In this document: positions 36,140 to 44,594 of the stretch, piece by piece
How the letters are laid out: the number at the start of each line of letters is the position of its first letter
How positions within the stretch are numbered: position 1 is the first letter of the stretch
NCBI RefSeq assembly: GCF_004296575.1
Contig: NZ_SAYT01000005.1
Span: forward strand, 558,001-622,000
DNA from: Dyella amyloliquefaciens
GTDB taxonomy: Bacteria; Pseudomonadota; Gammaproteobacteria; Xanthomonadales; Rhodanobacteraceae
Direction of reading: 5' to 3'
DNA: 64,000 nucleotides
Translations under genes and position numbers: made by a program
The notes under the pieces: model-generated
Database searches by the model: none
What the model saw: the letters and a program-made list of their open reading frames with translations, nothing else
What the model was told of the DNA's origin: nothing

Positions 36140-38428
36140 ATGGATGTCGAACAACAGGGTCGACGTCAACCATTTGCATCCGATCGAGACGCACGTCCAG
36201 ACCGTGCCGACTGGTCGCCGCGTGCCCGCCGCCTGATCGAAGAGACCCATGCGCTGTGCGTCAGCTGGCTGGAGGCGCCGCTGCGTGCATGTCTGTTCGA
36301 CATCGAGCAACGCCTCTATTCGCAGGCCGAGCGCTCGCGCAACAACCTCGAGCAGCAGCGGAGCCTGTTCAGCCGCCAACTGCTGCAGCAACAGCGCCCG
36401 GTGCTGGAGCGGCGTTTCCTCGAAGGCGTGCGCAAGCATTTCAGCCGGCTCGGCTCGGCCGTCATCGCGACGGAAGAGCACGAGCCCGCCCATCGGCCGC
36501 TGGAATTGCTCGACCAGAGCGAGCACGAGCAGAGCGTCGCCGTGCAGACCCTGGTGGCGCGCGGAGAAGCCCGGCATGGCTCCGCGCTGTTCGAACTTGG
36601 CTATCGTTTCGCGGTACTGGTCAGCCAGCCGCCGCTTGAAGGCGAACATCTCCCGCTGGGACCCCTGGCGCTGTCATCGGCATTCCGCGAAGGCGGCGAG
36701 GCGCTGGTCGACTTTCCGGTGGAGCACCGCGTGCTGATGCTGCAGTGCTTCGACACGGCGGTGATCAGCACGCTGGGCTCCCTGTATGACACGGTCAACG
36801 AACACCTGCGTGCTGACGGCGTCCTGCCCCAGCTGCGCGCGTTCCCGACACCGCCACGCACGCAGGTCGAGCGACCGCAGCGTGGTGGAAGCGGCGAAAA
36901 CGCGCCCGCCAATTTCTCGCGCCAGCCTCCCGCTCCGGCCGCACCCGCACCGCTCAGCCCCACCCCTGCTCGCAGCGACAGCATCGCCGTGCTGGATAAC
37001 CTGCGCGAGATGCTGGCCCAGCATCGCGCCGGCCAGGGTGCGCTGAACTATCAGCAGAGCGGTCGCCCTGCCTCGCCGGAGGAACTGCAGCTCGCACTCG
37101 ATGCGCTGCAATTGCACGTCTCCGACGTCGCCGATCACGCGCAGCGCGAACTGCGCAGTGCACACGCGCTGCGCGAGGAGCTGATCACCCAGCTCAATGC
37201 CGGCAAGCCGGCAGGTGCCAGCCAGACCCACCTCACCGCCGAACAGGGCGACACGGTGGAACTCGTCGCCATGCTGTTCGAGCAACTGGGCCACCAATTG
37301 CAGCACGAAGGCAGCGCCCACTCGCTGCTCGGCGACCTGCAGCTGCCGCTGCTGCGCATGGCCGTCGCCGACAAGGGATTCTTCAACCAGCGCGAACATC
37401 CAGCGCGCAAGCTGCTAGGTGTAGTCACCGAGGCCGCCAACGATTGGCTGGATGTGCCCGATGGCGACGCCGATCGCTCACTGGGCGCCAAGCTCAACCA
37501 GCTGGTGGACCGCGCCCGCCGCGAGCCCCCCAGTACCGGCCTTTACACCAGCCTTCTGGCAGACATCGAACATCACCTGAGCCTGCTCAATCGCAAGGCG
37601 CAGATCGCCGAGCGCCGCCAGGTCGAGGCCATGCAGGGGCGCGAGCGCCTTGAGCAGGCGCGCCATCGCGCCGCGGCGCTGATGACCGAACGTTTCGAAC
37701 GCTGCAATCCGCGCGGTCTGCTGCGCACGCTGCTGGAGCGCGCCTGGTCCGATGTGCTGGCCCTGACGTTGTTGCGCCACGGCGAGGACAGTGAAGCGTT
37801 CACGCTGCGCCTGCGCATCACCGACCAGTTGCTGGGCCAGCTGCCGGTGGCTGACCAGGGCCTGCTGCAGTCGGAAGTGGAATCCGGCCTGCAGCAGATC
37901 GGCATGCACGCCGAAGAAGCCGTGCAGGTGGCGCAACGCCTGCTGGGCATTTCAGCCAGCACGCCAGCCGCCACCGAGAACACCGCCACCACGACGGAAC
38001 TCGCGCTCAAGCTCAAGCAGCACCAACGCCTGGGCGAGCACGTTGCACCGGAAGCTCCGGTCGCTGCACCGGCACCACCGCCGGTACCGGCCTCGCCCGA
38101 ATCGCCCGAACGGCGGATCTACCAGCGCCTGCGCCAACTGCCCTTCGGCACGTGGTTCGAGTTCATCGACGCCAACAACGGCAAGGTCAGCCAGCGCAAG
38201 CTGGCCTGGTATTCGCCCGTATCGGGCAACGCCCTGTTCGTGACACGCCGCGGCATGCGCGACGAGGAAATGCCACTGCAGCATCTCGCCCATGAAATGG
38301 CCTGCGGCCACGTGCGCGAAATGGCTCACGTGCGCGACAACCTGCTCGACCGTGCCTGGCACGCGCTGACCAGCCATCTTCGCCAGGTCGCCCGCCCGCT
38401 TACGGCCGCATCGAGGGACGGAGCGTGA
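36140..38428 (+). CDS. DUF1631 family protein
   Basis: Large cytoplasmic protein that matches the layout of the DUF1631 family found in xanthomonads and pseudomonads. ATG 36140 is chosen on the protein start MDVEQQGRRQPF; the longer frame begins in the gap. The 762-residue product has no signal or membrane segment. It is mainly helical, with a Pro/Ala-rich linker at about 250-280 and a second at about 610-655. The last 100 residues (LPFGTWFEFIDANNGKVSQRKLAWYSPVSGNALFVTRRG) look like a small beta domain of the PilZ-like type often seen at the end of this family. The molecular role is unknown. Its stop overlaps the next gene, a PilZ protein, which hints at c-di-GMP signalling. Confidence 0.8.
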   Translation: MDVEQQGRRQPFASDRDARPDRADWSPRARRLIEETHALCVSWLEAPLRACLFDIEQRLYSQAERSRNNLEQQRSLFSRQLLQQQRPVLERRFLEGVRKHFSRLGSAVIATEEHEPAHRPLELLDQSEHEQSVAVQTLVARGEARHGSALFELGYRFAVLVSQPPLEGEHLPLGPLALSSAFREGGEALVDFPVEHRVLMLQCFDTAVISTLGSLYDTVNEHLRADGVLPQLRAFPTPPRTQVERPQRGGSGENAPANFSRQPPAPAAPAPLSPTPARSDSIAVLDNLREMLAQHRAGQGALNYQQSGRPASPEELQLALDALQLHVSDVADHAQRELRSAHALREELITQLNAGKPAGASQTHLTAEQGDTVELVAMLFEQLGHQLQHEGSAHSLLGDLQLPLLRMAVADKGFFNQREHPARKLLGVVTEAANDWLDVPDGDADRSLGAKLNQLVDRARREPPSTGLYTSLLADIEHHLSLLNRKAQIAERRQVEAMQGRERLEQARHRAAALMTERFERCNPRGLLRTLLERAWSDVLALTLLRHGEDSEAFTLRLRITDQLLGQLPVADQGLLQSEVESGLQQIGMHAEEAVQVAQRLLGISASTPAATENTATTTELALKLKQHQRLGEHVAPEAPVAAPAPPPVPASPESPERRIYQRLRQLPFGTWFEFIDANNGKVSQRKLAWYSPVSGNALFVTRRGMRDEEMPLQHLAHEMACGHVREMAHVRDNLLDRAWHALTSHLRQVARPLTAASRDGA

Positions 38429-38784
38429 GCGAGAACATTACCTCCATCGACCAGCGTCGCGCCCAGCGCAAGCGCGCCAACTTCACCGCAATCGTCACCG
38501 ATGTGATCAGCGGCCAGCCGATCGGCCACCTGGGCAACCTGTCGGCCAACGGCATGCTGCTGATCAGCGCCCACCCGCCGCGCAGCGAAGCTATCTACCA
38601 GGTCAGCCTGTCATTGCCCGGACTGGGTAGCGCTCCGCAGACGATCGAAGTGGGTATCCAGGAGCAATGGCACGAAGCCGCCGCCAGCCCGGGACAGATC
38701 TGGGCGGGTTATCGCATCGTGGCGATCGACGATGCGGATGCGGCGCTGCTGGATGCCTGGTTGGAGCAGCCCGGGCATCCGTGA
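38425..38784 (+). CDS. PilZ-domain protein (possible c-di-GMP receptor)
   Basis: The 119-residue product is a single PilZ domain. The c-di-GMP motifs are present: an Arg-rich RRAQRKR (RxxxR) at about residues 11-17 and NLSANG, an [D/N]xSxxG match, near residue 38. It starts with GTG 38425, overlapping the stop of the DUF1631 gene by 4 nt, so the two are translationally coupled and probably act together. Target process unknown. Confidence 0.88.
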   Translation: MSENITSIDQRRAQRKRANFTAIVTDVISGQPIGHLGNLSANGMLLISAHPPRSEAIYQVSLSLPGLGSAPQTIEVGIQEQWHEAAASPGQIWAGYRIVAIDDADAALLDAWLEQPGHP

Positions 38785-38872
38785 GTTTGTCGTCCTCCTT
38801 CGTTTGGGGAGGAGGTTCTGCAGGCATCACCATACGCACGACTCGATCTCTTTGAAGTCTCTCGCAAGCACC

Positions 38873-39142
38873 CACCCCTCACCCCAGCCCTCTCCCCAAA
38901 GGGGAGAGGGAGCGAAGCGGGCTCCGCTTTAAGTCCTCAGCGCCACGGCGCGTTGAGGTGTAGCCGCTGGTTGGCGGCGGAGGCGGTCGCAATCCGGGCT
39001 CCGGAACCTTCAGGGCCTTTCCCATCAGTCCGCTGCCAGCTCTTCAGGCCATTTTCTTTGGGTTACTTTTCTTTTGGGCCAGCAAAAGAAAAGTGACTCG
39101 GCGGCCGGCAGGACGTCGAAACGCCCGCCGCGTAGGCGGCAC
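38873..39142 (+). repeat. Dispersed composite repeat, copy 3, in the 38785-39479 gene-free gap
   Basis: Begins with a 10-bp palindrome (CCCTCTCCCC 38888-38897, GGGGAGAGGG 38901-38910) in the same context as those at 20.5 and 21.6 kb. It then has an inverted relative of the 33-bp direct repeat (about 38930-38980). The 97-bp block 39046-39142 is the exact inverse of 20664-20760. It includes the 12-bp hairpin (39065-39076 with 39083-39094). No gene is seen in the gap. Confidence 0.85.
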
Positions 39143-39220
39143 CCTGGTGCCAGCGTAGCTACCAGAGGCCATGCTCTACTCTCCAAAGAACGGAGAACAT
39201 GAAGACCGGCGCGAAAGGCT

Positions 39221-39310
39221 GTTGCGCACAGGGTGCGCTCCCACAAAAAGGAGCAGCGTTAGTGTGGTGACTGAAGCGAAGTGCGATCGCGCACTGGGTG
39301 CGCTCCTACA
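39221..39310 (-). repeat. Two REP-like palindromic units
   Basis: Units at 39221-39245 and 39285-39310 share GCGCAC, 3 nt, GTGCGCTCC and an ACA end. They resemble the GTAGGAGCGCACC class of short extragenic palindromes on the minus strand. Both have the same orientation and are about 64 bp apart. Confidence 0.7.
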
Positions 39311-39479
39311 CAGGCAGGGGCCTCCAGAGTCCCGGTGAGGCGAGCAAATCCGGCCTTCTCCCGCGAAGAGAGACAGAACAAGACAGCGACTGGCACCCGC
39401 GCCCACCTGGCGCCATCATGTAAAGCCCCACCCCAACTTGCGCGACCCGCTACCTCGCAGCAGTCACCCCGGAGTTCCC

Positions 39480-40802
39480 ATGCACGATCGCCTCGCCTCA
39501 CTCTATCCCCAGCACCTGGCCACGCTGCGCGAGCGCGCCGACAAGGCGCTTGCGCTGGGCGGATTCGATCACCTAGTGATCGCGGCGAGCTTGCCGCTGC
39601 GCAAGTTCATGGACGACCAGGACTATCCGTTCGTCGCCAACCCGCACTTTCGCCACTGGTTGCCGCTGACCGATACGCCGGGGAGCTGGATCGTCTATAC
39701 GCCCGGCCACAAGCCGAAACTGATCTTCCTGCAGCCGAAGGATTACTGGCATGTGGTGCCGGCGGCGCCGAGTGGCTACTGGGTGGAGCATTTTGACATC
39801 GAGATCGTGCGCGAAGCTGCCGACGCCGTGGCCTTGCTGCCCGGCGCCCACACACGTCGTGCCATCCTGGGCCCCGAGTGCCCGACCGTGCCGGGTGCGG
39901 AAGCGAACAACCCGCAGGCCGTGCTCGACTACCTGCATTGGCACCGCTCGTACAAGACGCCCTACGAACTGCAACTGATGCGCGAGGCGAGCCGTATCGG
40001 CACGCTCGCACACCGCGCCGCCGAGCGCGCGTTCCGCGCAGGCGAGAGCGAATTCGGCATCCAGGTGGCCTATCTTGCTGCTGCCCGGCAGCTTGAAGCG
40101 GACCTTCCCTACGCCAACATCGTCGGCCTCAACGAACACGGCGCCGTGCTGCATTACACCCACTTCGATCGCCAGGCGCCCGCCCAGAGCCGCTCCTTCC
40201 TGATCGACGCGGGTGCGAGCGCGGCCGGTTACGCCAGCGATATCACGCGCACGTATGCCGCACATGGCCATGGCGAATTCCAGGCACTGATCGACAGCGT
40301 GGACGCCGCACAACAGGAATTCGCGTCGAAGGTGTGTGCAGGCCAGAGCTATCCGGAACTGCACATCCACGCGCACCACGTGCTGGCCGGCGTATTGCGC
40401 GAGCACGGCATCATCCGCATGAGCGCCGAGAGCGCGGTGTCTTCGGGCGTCACCTCGGCCTTTTTCCCGCATGGCCTGGGTCACCCCATCGGGCTGCAGG
40501 TGCACGACGTGGCCGGCTTCCAGCAGAGCGAGCGCGGCGGCACCATCGCCCGCCCGCAAGGCCACCCGTACCTGCGCATGACCCGTCCGCTGGAGCCGGG
40601 CATGGTGGTCACCATCGAGCCGGGCCTGTACTTCATCGATATGCTGCTGGACGAGCTTCGCGCCAAGCCGGCGGCGAGCGACATCGACTGGGCAAGGGTC
40701 GACTTTTTCCGGCCCTACGGCGGCATCCGCATCGAAGACGATGTGGCGTGCACCGATGGCGCACCGGAGAACCTGACGCGCGATGCGTTCGCGCGGATCT
40801 GA
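39480..40802 (+). CDS. pepQ: Xaa-Pro dipeptidase
   Basis: Cytoplasmic M24B metallopeptidase that cleaves X-Pro dipeptides and, in related enzymes, some organophosphates. ATG 39480 with GGAG upstream is chosen over an in-frame start at 39438. The 440-residue product has the five metal ligands in order: Asp in DAGASAAGYASDITRTY (two Asp), His in FFPHGLGHPIGLQVHD, Glu in EPGLYF, and Glu in GIRIEDD. The N-terminal domain with RDPxYPF-like FMDDQDYPFVANPHFRHW is typical of gammaproteobacterial PepQ. A second M24B enzyme, pepP, lies at 55.7 kb. Confidence 0.94.
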   Translation: MHDRLASLYPQHLATLRERADKALALGGFDHLVIAASLPLRKFMDDQDYPFVANPHFRHWLPLTDTPGSWIVYTPGHKPKLIFLQPKDYWHVVPAAPSGYWVEHFDIEIVREAADAVALLPGAHTRRAILGPECPTVPGAEANNPQAVLDYLHWHRSYKTPYELQLMREASRIGTLAHRAAERAFRAGESEFGIQVAYLAAARQLEADLPYANIVGLNEHGAVLHYTHFDRQAPAQSRSFLIDAGASAAGYASDITRTYAAHGHGEFQALIDSVDAAQQEFASKVCAGQSYPELHIHAHHVLAGVLREHGIIRMSAESAVSSGVTSAFFPHGLGHPIGLQVHDVAGFQQSERGGTIARPQGHPYLRMTRPLEPGMVVTIEPGLYFIDMLLDELRAKPAASDIDWARVDFFRPYGGIRIEDDVACTDGAPENLTRDAFARI

Positions 40803-40808
40803 GCACCC

Positions 40809-40943
40809 ATGGACCAGCCCGTCCGCTATCAGGTCACAAGCGAATGGGCTGTCGATGGCATTCCCCGTGCGGTGCGGTTCGAGGTGGATGCCACCAGTGC
40901 AGCGGACCCGCGCAAAGAACCGCGCCTAGCGACGGGACAATGA
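40809..40943 (+). CDS. Possible 44-codon small ORF after pepQ
   Basis: ATG 40809 lies 6 nt after the pepQ stop and opens 44 codons ending at TGA 40943, with no clear ribosome site. It is neither hydrophobic nor similar to anything I know. It could be a small coupled gene, a remnant or chance. The rest of 40944-41238 shows no gene, only the A-rich element at 41136. Confidence 0.2.
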   Translation: MDQPVRYQVTSEWAVDGIPRAVRFEVDATSAADPRKEPRLATGQ

Positions 40944-41135
40944 CGTAGAGCACCGCTTCGCAGTTCACCGACCAACGAGGCGGCGGCGTAGCCATTGTTT
41001 TCGTAGCGGCATGACCGCCCCTGCCGTCGAATGATGCGCTTGCAGCAAGCCGTGTGGCGCTTTGACCAGGCACTAAACCGCCACTTCAGCGCGAGTCCCG
41101 CGCCGCAGCGCAACACCGGCCAGAAGCCCAGTCGA

Positions 41136-41158
41136 AACAAAAACTATCGTTTGAACAT
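41136..41158 (+). promoter_or_regulatory. Shared upstream element, copy 1 (before citE-like gene)
   Basis: AACAAAAACTA-N5-TGAACAT, A/T-rich against its surroundings, 81 nt before the citE-like ATG. The same two blocks with the same spacing occur at 45569-45591. A common operator or promoter for the accessory locus, perhaps for its LysR regulator, is the simplest reading. Confidence 0.45.
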
Positions 41159-41238
41159 GCTGCGTTCGCTCGATTCACGCAGTATCCGTCACGCACACTC
41201 GTCCGCACCGAACAATACGGCGACAGACGGACCCATTG

Positions 41239-42090
41239 ATGCGCAGCAAGCTTTTCGTTCCCGGGTCCCGTCCGGAACTGTTCGCCAAGGCGCTTGCCGG
41301 TAACGCCGATGCGCTGTCGCTGGATCTCGAGGACTCCGTGTTACCTGCCCTCAAGCAGGAAGCGCGCGAGTGCGTGGGCGAGTTCGTGAGCTCGCCGGCG
41401 GTAAGCGCGGCGGCGAAGCTGATCATCGTGCGGGTCAACGCACCGGATTCGGAGCACTTTCAGGCGGACGTGCACGCGGTCGCACGCCAGGGCCTGACCA
41501 TGCTCAACCTGCCCAAGATCGAATCAGCCTGCGACCTGCTCGAGGCGGTCGCCGTCATCGAGCGTGCCGAAGCGGCCAATCACGTGCATGAGCCTATCCG
41601 CCTGCTGGTGAACGTCGAAACACCGCTGGCACTGGCCCATGCCGCTGCCATCGCGTCGGCACACCCGCGTGTCGCGGGACTGCAGCTTGGCTTGGCCGAC
41701 CTGTTCGAGGCACAGGGCATCGCTCGCCGCGACACGGCGAACGTGCACGCCGCGATGTTTGCCGTGAAGATGGCGGCAGCACAGTCGAGCGTGTTCGCCA
41801 TCGACGGCGCGTTCGCCGATATGGAAGACAGTGACGGTTTCACAGCGGAAGCCGCCATGGCACGACGCCTGGGTTTTACCGGCAAGAGCTGCATCCATCC
41901 GCGCCAGGTGGCGCTGGCGAATGCGGCGTTCGCACCGACCGAAGCCGAACTGTCCGCTGCGCGACGCATTGTCGAAGCGGCACACCGCGCGGAACACGCG
42001 GGGCACGGAGCCTTCGTGTTGGATGGCAAAATGATCGACCTGCCGTTTCTCAAGCGCGCGCAGGCCATGTTGGCAGCAGTGGAGCGATGA
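41239..42090 (+). CDS. CitE-like lyase/aldolase (HpcH/HpaI superfamily)
   Basis: Member of the citrate-lyase-beta-like family that cleaves or forms C-C bonds of acyl-CoA substrates such as citramalyl-CoA, malyl-CoA or related beta-hydroxyacyl-CoA. The 283-residue product begins MRSKLFVPGSRPELFAKAL, the family start with the phosphate-binding PGSRPE. It has SLDLEDSV, the catalytic-site Arg in IIVRVN, the metal ligands Glu in VNVETPLAL and Asp in LGLADLF, and GKSCIHPRQV near the end. It is short, like stand-alone CitE proteins, not citrate lyase complexes (no CitD/F nearby). It overlaps the symporter gene by 4 nt. Substrate unknown. Confidence 0.85.
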   Translation: MRSKLFVPGSRPELFAKALAGNADALSLDLEDSVLPALKQEARECVGEFVSSPAVSAAAKLIIVRVNAPDSEHFQADVHAVARQGLTMLNLPKIESACDLLEAVAVIERAEAANHVHEPIRLLVNVETPLALAHAAAIASAHPRVAGLQLGLADLFEAQGIARRDTANVHAAMFAVKMAAAQSSVFAIDGAFADMEDSDGFTAEAAMARRLGFTGKSCIHPRQVALANAAFAPTEAELSAARRIVEAAHRAEHAGHGAFVLDGKMIDLPFLKRAQAMLAAVER

Positions 42091-44513
42091 TGGGCATGTG
42101 GGGGCAGGCAACGCCGCGGGGGCGGAAGAACACCAGCGCAACGGATCTGTGGTTTGCAAAACTGCTTGCCGTCCTGCTCCTGTTCTCGGGCTTCCCTGCG
42201 ACGGCCGATACCCTGACGCCGATGCGCGCAAGCTCCCTGCCGGTCCCGGCCGCGCAAGCCATTCGGTCGTTGGTCGTCGTTGACGGGCATCCCATCGCCC
42301 TCACCGATCGGGGAGTCGCCGGCTACAACGACCAGCAATGGCGGACGTTGCGGTGGGCGTCCCCTGATGCGACCTCCCAGGTAGCCGCACTATTCGGGAG
42401 TAACCGCCAGGGCTACGCGCTGCTCGGCAGCACCACGGCTGTCACGGGCGTGGCACGCCTGTCATTGCATGGTGACGTGCTTTCGCTCGAACCGCTGCCC
42501 GCACTGCCGCAGGCCATCGCACACGGACAGGCAACCGTTACCGACAACGCGGTGTTCGTCGCAGGCCAGGCACCCAACGGGACTCACCTGCTGCGACTTC
42601 CGCTGGACGTCACTTCAGCGCAGTGGACGGACCGGGCAGGTTGGCCCGGAAACACCGAAGCCACGTCGATCACGGTCCAGAACGCCGGTGCATTCGTTAC
42701 CGTGGCGCGAGCAGATGGCCACGAGCAGCTGTGGCAGGCAGCCAACGACGGAACCTGGAAAGATCGCGGCAACGTGCCCGGCACCATAGTGGCCTCATCC
42801 GCGCGCGCGATGGGACAGGCTCATCTGATGTTCCTCCTGCGCGGATCCGACGGTGGCGTCGCACGCCCTGCCACCTTCCAGACCATCACAAGCGCCTGGA
42901 CCACCCTTCCCGGCGCTTCCGTCCTGTACCCACAGGCCACCACCGCCTGGCAGGACGGCCTGCTGTGGGCGACGGTTGCGGACGGAAAGATGGAACTCAC
43001 CTCCGCCCAGGTGCAGTCCAGCAAGCTGCTGCTGCGTTGGCTGGATTGGATCGTCATCGTGGTCTACCTCGCCGCGATGATCGGCATCGGTCTGTACTTC
43101 TACGTGCGCGAGAAGCGCAATTCCACCTCGAGCTTCTTCGTTGGCGGCCGCAGCATCCCGTTCTGGGCAGCGGGCGTTAGCCTGTATGCAGCCAATACCA
43201 GCTCGATCAGCTTCATCGCTATTCCAGCCAAGGCATTCGAGAGCAACTGGCAGTACCTCACCAACAACCTCATCGCGGTGTTCGGCCTCATGTTCGTCGC
43301 GGTATGGATCGTTCCACTGTTGCGCCGACTGGACCTCATGTCGGTGTTCTCGTATCTCGAGACGCGCTTCCATCCGGCCATCCGCATGCTTGCCAGCGCG
43401 CTTTGCATCCTCACCCAGATCGGCAGCCGCATGAGCGTGATCCTGTTTCTGCCGGCGCTCGCCATTGCCACCATCACGGGCATCAGTGTCACCTGGAGCG
43501 TGATCCTGATGGGTGGATTCACCATCATCTATACCGCCATGGGCGGCATGAAGGCGGTGATATGGACGGATTTCGTACAGGTTATCGTGAAAATGGGCGG
43601 CGCCATCTTCGCCATCGGCTTCATCGTGTGGAACCTGCACGGCGGCGTGGGCGAGTTCGTGCATACCGCCATGGCCGAGAACAAGACGAAACTGTTCGAT
43701 TTCAGCTTCGACCTCACCAAGGCGACGGTCTGGGGCTTCATCTTCCTCGTGCTGTTCGACGTAGTGCTGACTTTCCCGAAGGACCAGGTACTGATGCAGC
43801 GTGCGCTGTCCACCAAGTCGGACAAGGAAGCTGGTCGCTCGATCTGGGCATTCGCCGCGATCATGATACCCGGCGGCTTCGTGTTCTACATGATCGGCAC
43901 GGCGTTGTTCGTCTTCTACAAGACGCATCCCGAGCGCATGAACCCGCTGCTGCCGATCGATGCCACGTTTCCGCTCTTCATTGCGGCCGAGCTGCCCATG
44001 GGCGTGACCGGGCTGATCGTCGCTGGCATCTTTGCCGCAGCCATGGCGACACTGTCGGGGATCATGAACAGCGTGGCTACGCTTATCTCCGTTGACTTCT
44101 ACGACAAGCTGGTGAGTGAAGGCTCGCAGAAAAAGAGCGTGTTCTTCGCTGAAGTCATGACTGTGATGGTGGGATTGATAGGCATCGCCTCGGCGCTGTT
44201 GCTGTCTCGCTTCGACGTGCACTCGCTGTTCGACGTGTCAATCGAGCTGGCCGGCCTGCTGGGGGGCGGCTTCGCGGGTGCCTACACCCTGGGCATGTTC
44301 ACGCGCCGGGCGAACGCGCCGGGCGTGGCCATCGGCATTGGCGCCAGCATCTGCCTCACGCTGATTGCATGGTCGTACAAGCTGGTACATCCGTATTTCT
44401 ATCTGGCCATCTCGATCTTGTTGTGCATCGTGATCGGCTATCTGGCGAGCCTGTTTTTCCCGGCGCCCACGCGCTCGCTGAAAGGGCTGACGATCTACCG
44501 CGACGTGGAGTGA
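42087..44513 (+). CDS. Beta-propeller/sodium:solute symporter fusion protein
   Basis: Two-part membrane protein of 808 residues. Residues 1-42 contain a signal or first membrane helix (LLAVLLLFSGFPATA). Residues 45-310 form a periplasmic beta-rich region with repeated Trp/Gly turns. It is read here as a Kelch-like propeller of the type seen in sialate mutarotases, but the repeat is weak. From about 319 on there is a full SSS-family transporter with about 13 helices. Signatures include FFVGGRSIPFWAAGVSLYAANTSSISFIAIPAKAF (sodium-site helix 1), YTAMGGMKAVIWTDFVQ and MAAAMATLSGIMNS-like AAAMATLSGIMNSVATL. The substrate is likely a sugar or sugar acid. It is coupled to the CitE-like gene by a 4-nt overlap. 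Confidence 0.85.
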   Translation: MMGMWGQATPRGRKNTSATDLWFAKLLAVLLLFSGFPATADTLTPMRASSLPVPAAQAIRSLVVVDGHPIALTDRGVAGYNDQQWRTLRWASPDATSQVAALFGSNRQGYALLGSTTAVTGVARLSLHGDVLSLEPLPALPQAIAHGQATVTDNAVFVAGQAPNGTHLLRLPLDVTSAQWTDRAGWPGNTEATSITVQNAGAFVTVARADGHEQLWQAANDGTWKDRGNVPGTIVASSARAMGQAHLMFLLRGSDGGVARPATFQTITSAWTTLPGASVLYPQATTAWQDGLLWATVADGKMELTSAQVQSSKLLLRWLDWIVIVVYLAAMIGIGLYFYVREKRNSTSSFFVGGRSIPFWAAGVSLYAANTSSISFIAIPAKAFESNWQYLTNNLIAVFGLMFVAVWIVPLLRRLDLMSVFSYLETRFHPAIRMLASALCILTQIGSRMSVILFLPALAIATITGISVTWSVILMGGFTIIYTAMGGMKAVIWTDFVQVIVKMGGAIFAIGFIVWNLHGGVGEFVHTAMAENKTKLFDFSFDLTKATVWGFIFLVLFDVVLTFPKDQVLMQRALSTKSDKEAGRSIWAFAAIMIPGGFVFYMIGTALFVFYKTHPERMNPLLPIDATFPLFIAAELPMGVTGLIVAGIFAAAMATLSGIMNSVATLISVDFYDKLVSEGSQKKSVFFAEVMTVMVGLIGIASALLLSRFDVHSLFDVSIELAGLLGGGFAGAYTLGMFTRRANAPGVAIGIGASICLTLIAWSYKLVHPYFYLAISILLCIVIGYLASLFFPAPTRSLKGLTIYRDVE

Positions 44514-44520
44514 TACACCT

Positions 44521-44545
44521 CGCCATGGGCCGAAAGTCCATGGCG
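44521..44545. promoter_or_regulatory. Palindrome between symporter and lysR
   Basis: CGCCATGG (44521-44528) and CCATGGCG (44538-44545) form a perfect 8-bp inverted repeat with a short loop, 4 nt past the symporter stop. There is no T run, so a terminator is doubtful; a regulator site for the following lysR is possible. Confidence 0.35.
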
Positions 44546-44594
44546 ACACCGGCCGATGGTCAGGTAGGCTGCGACAAAGCAAAGGTGGTCGCAC

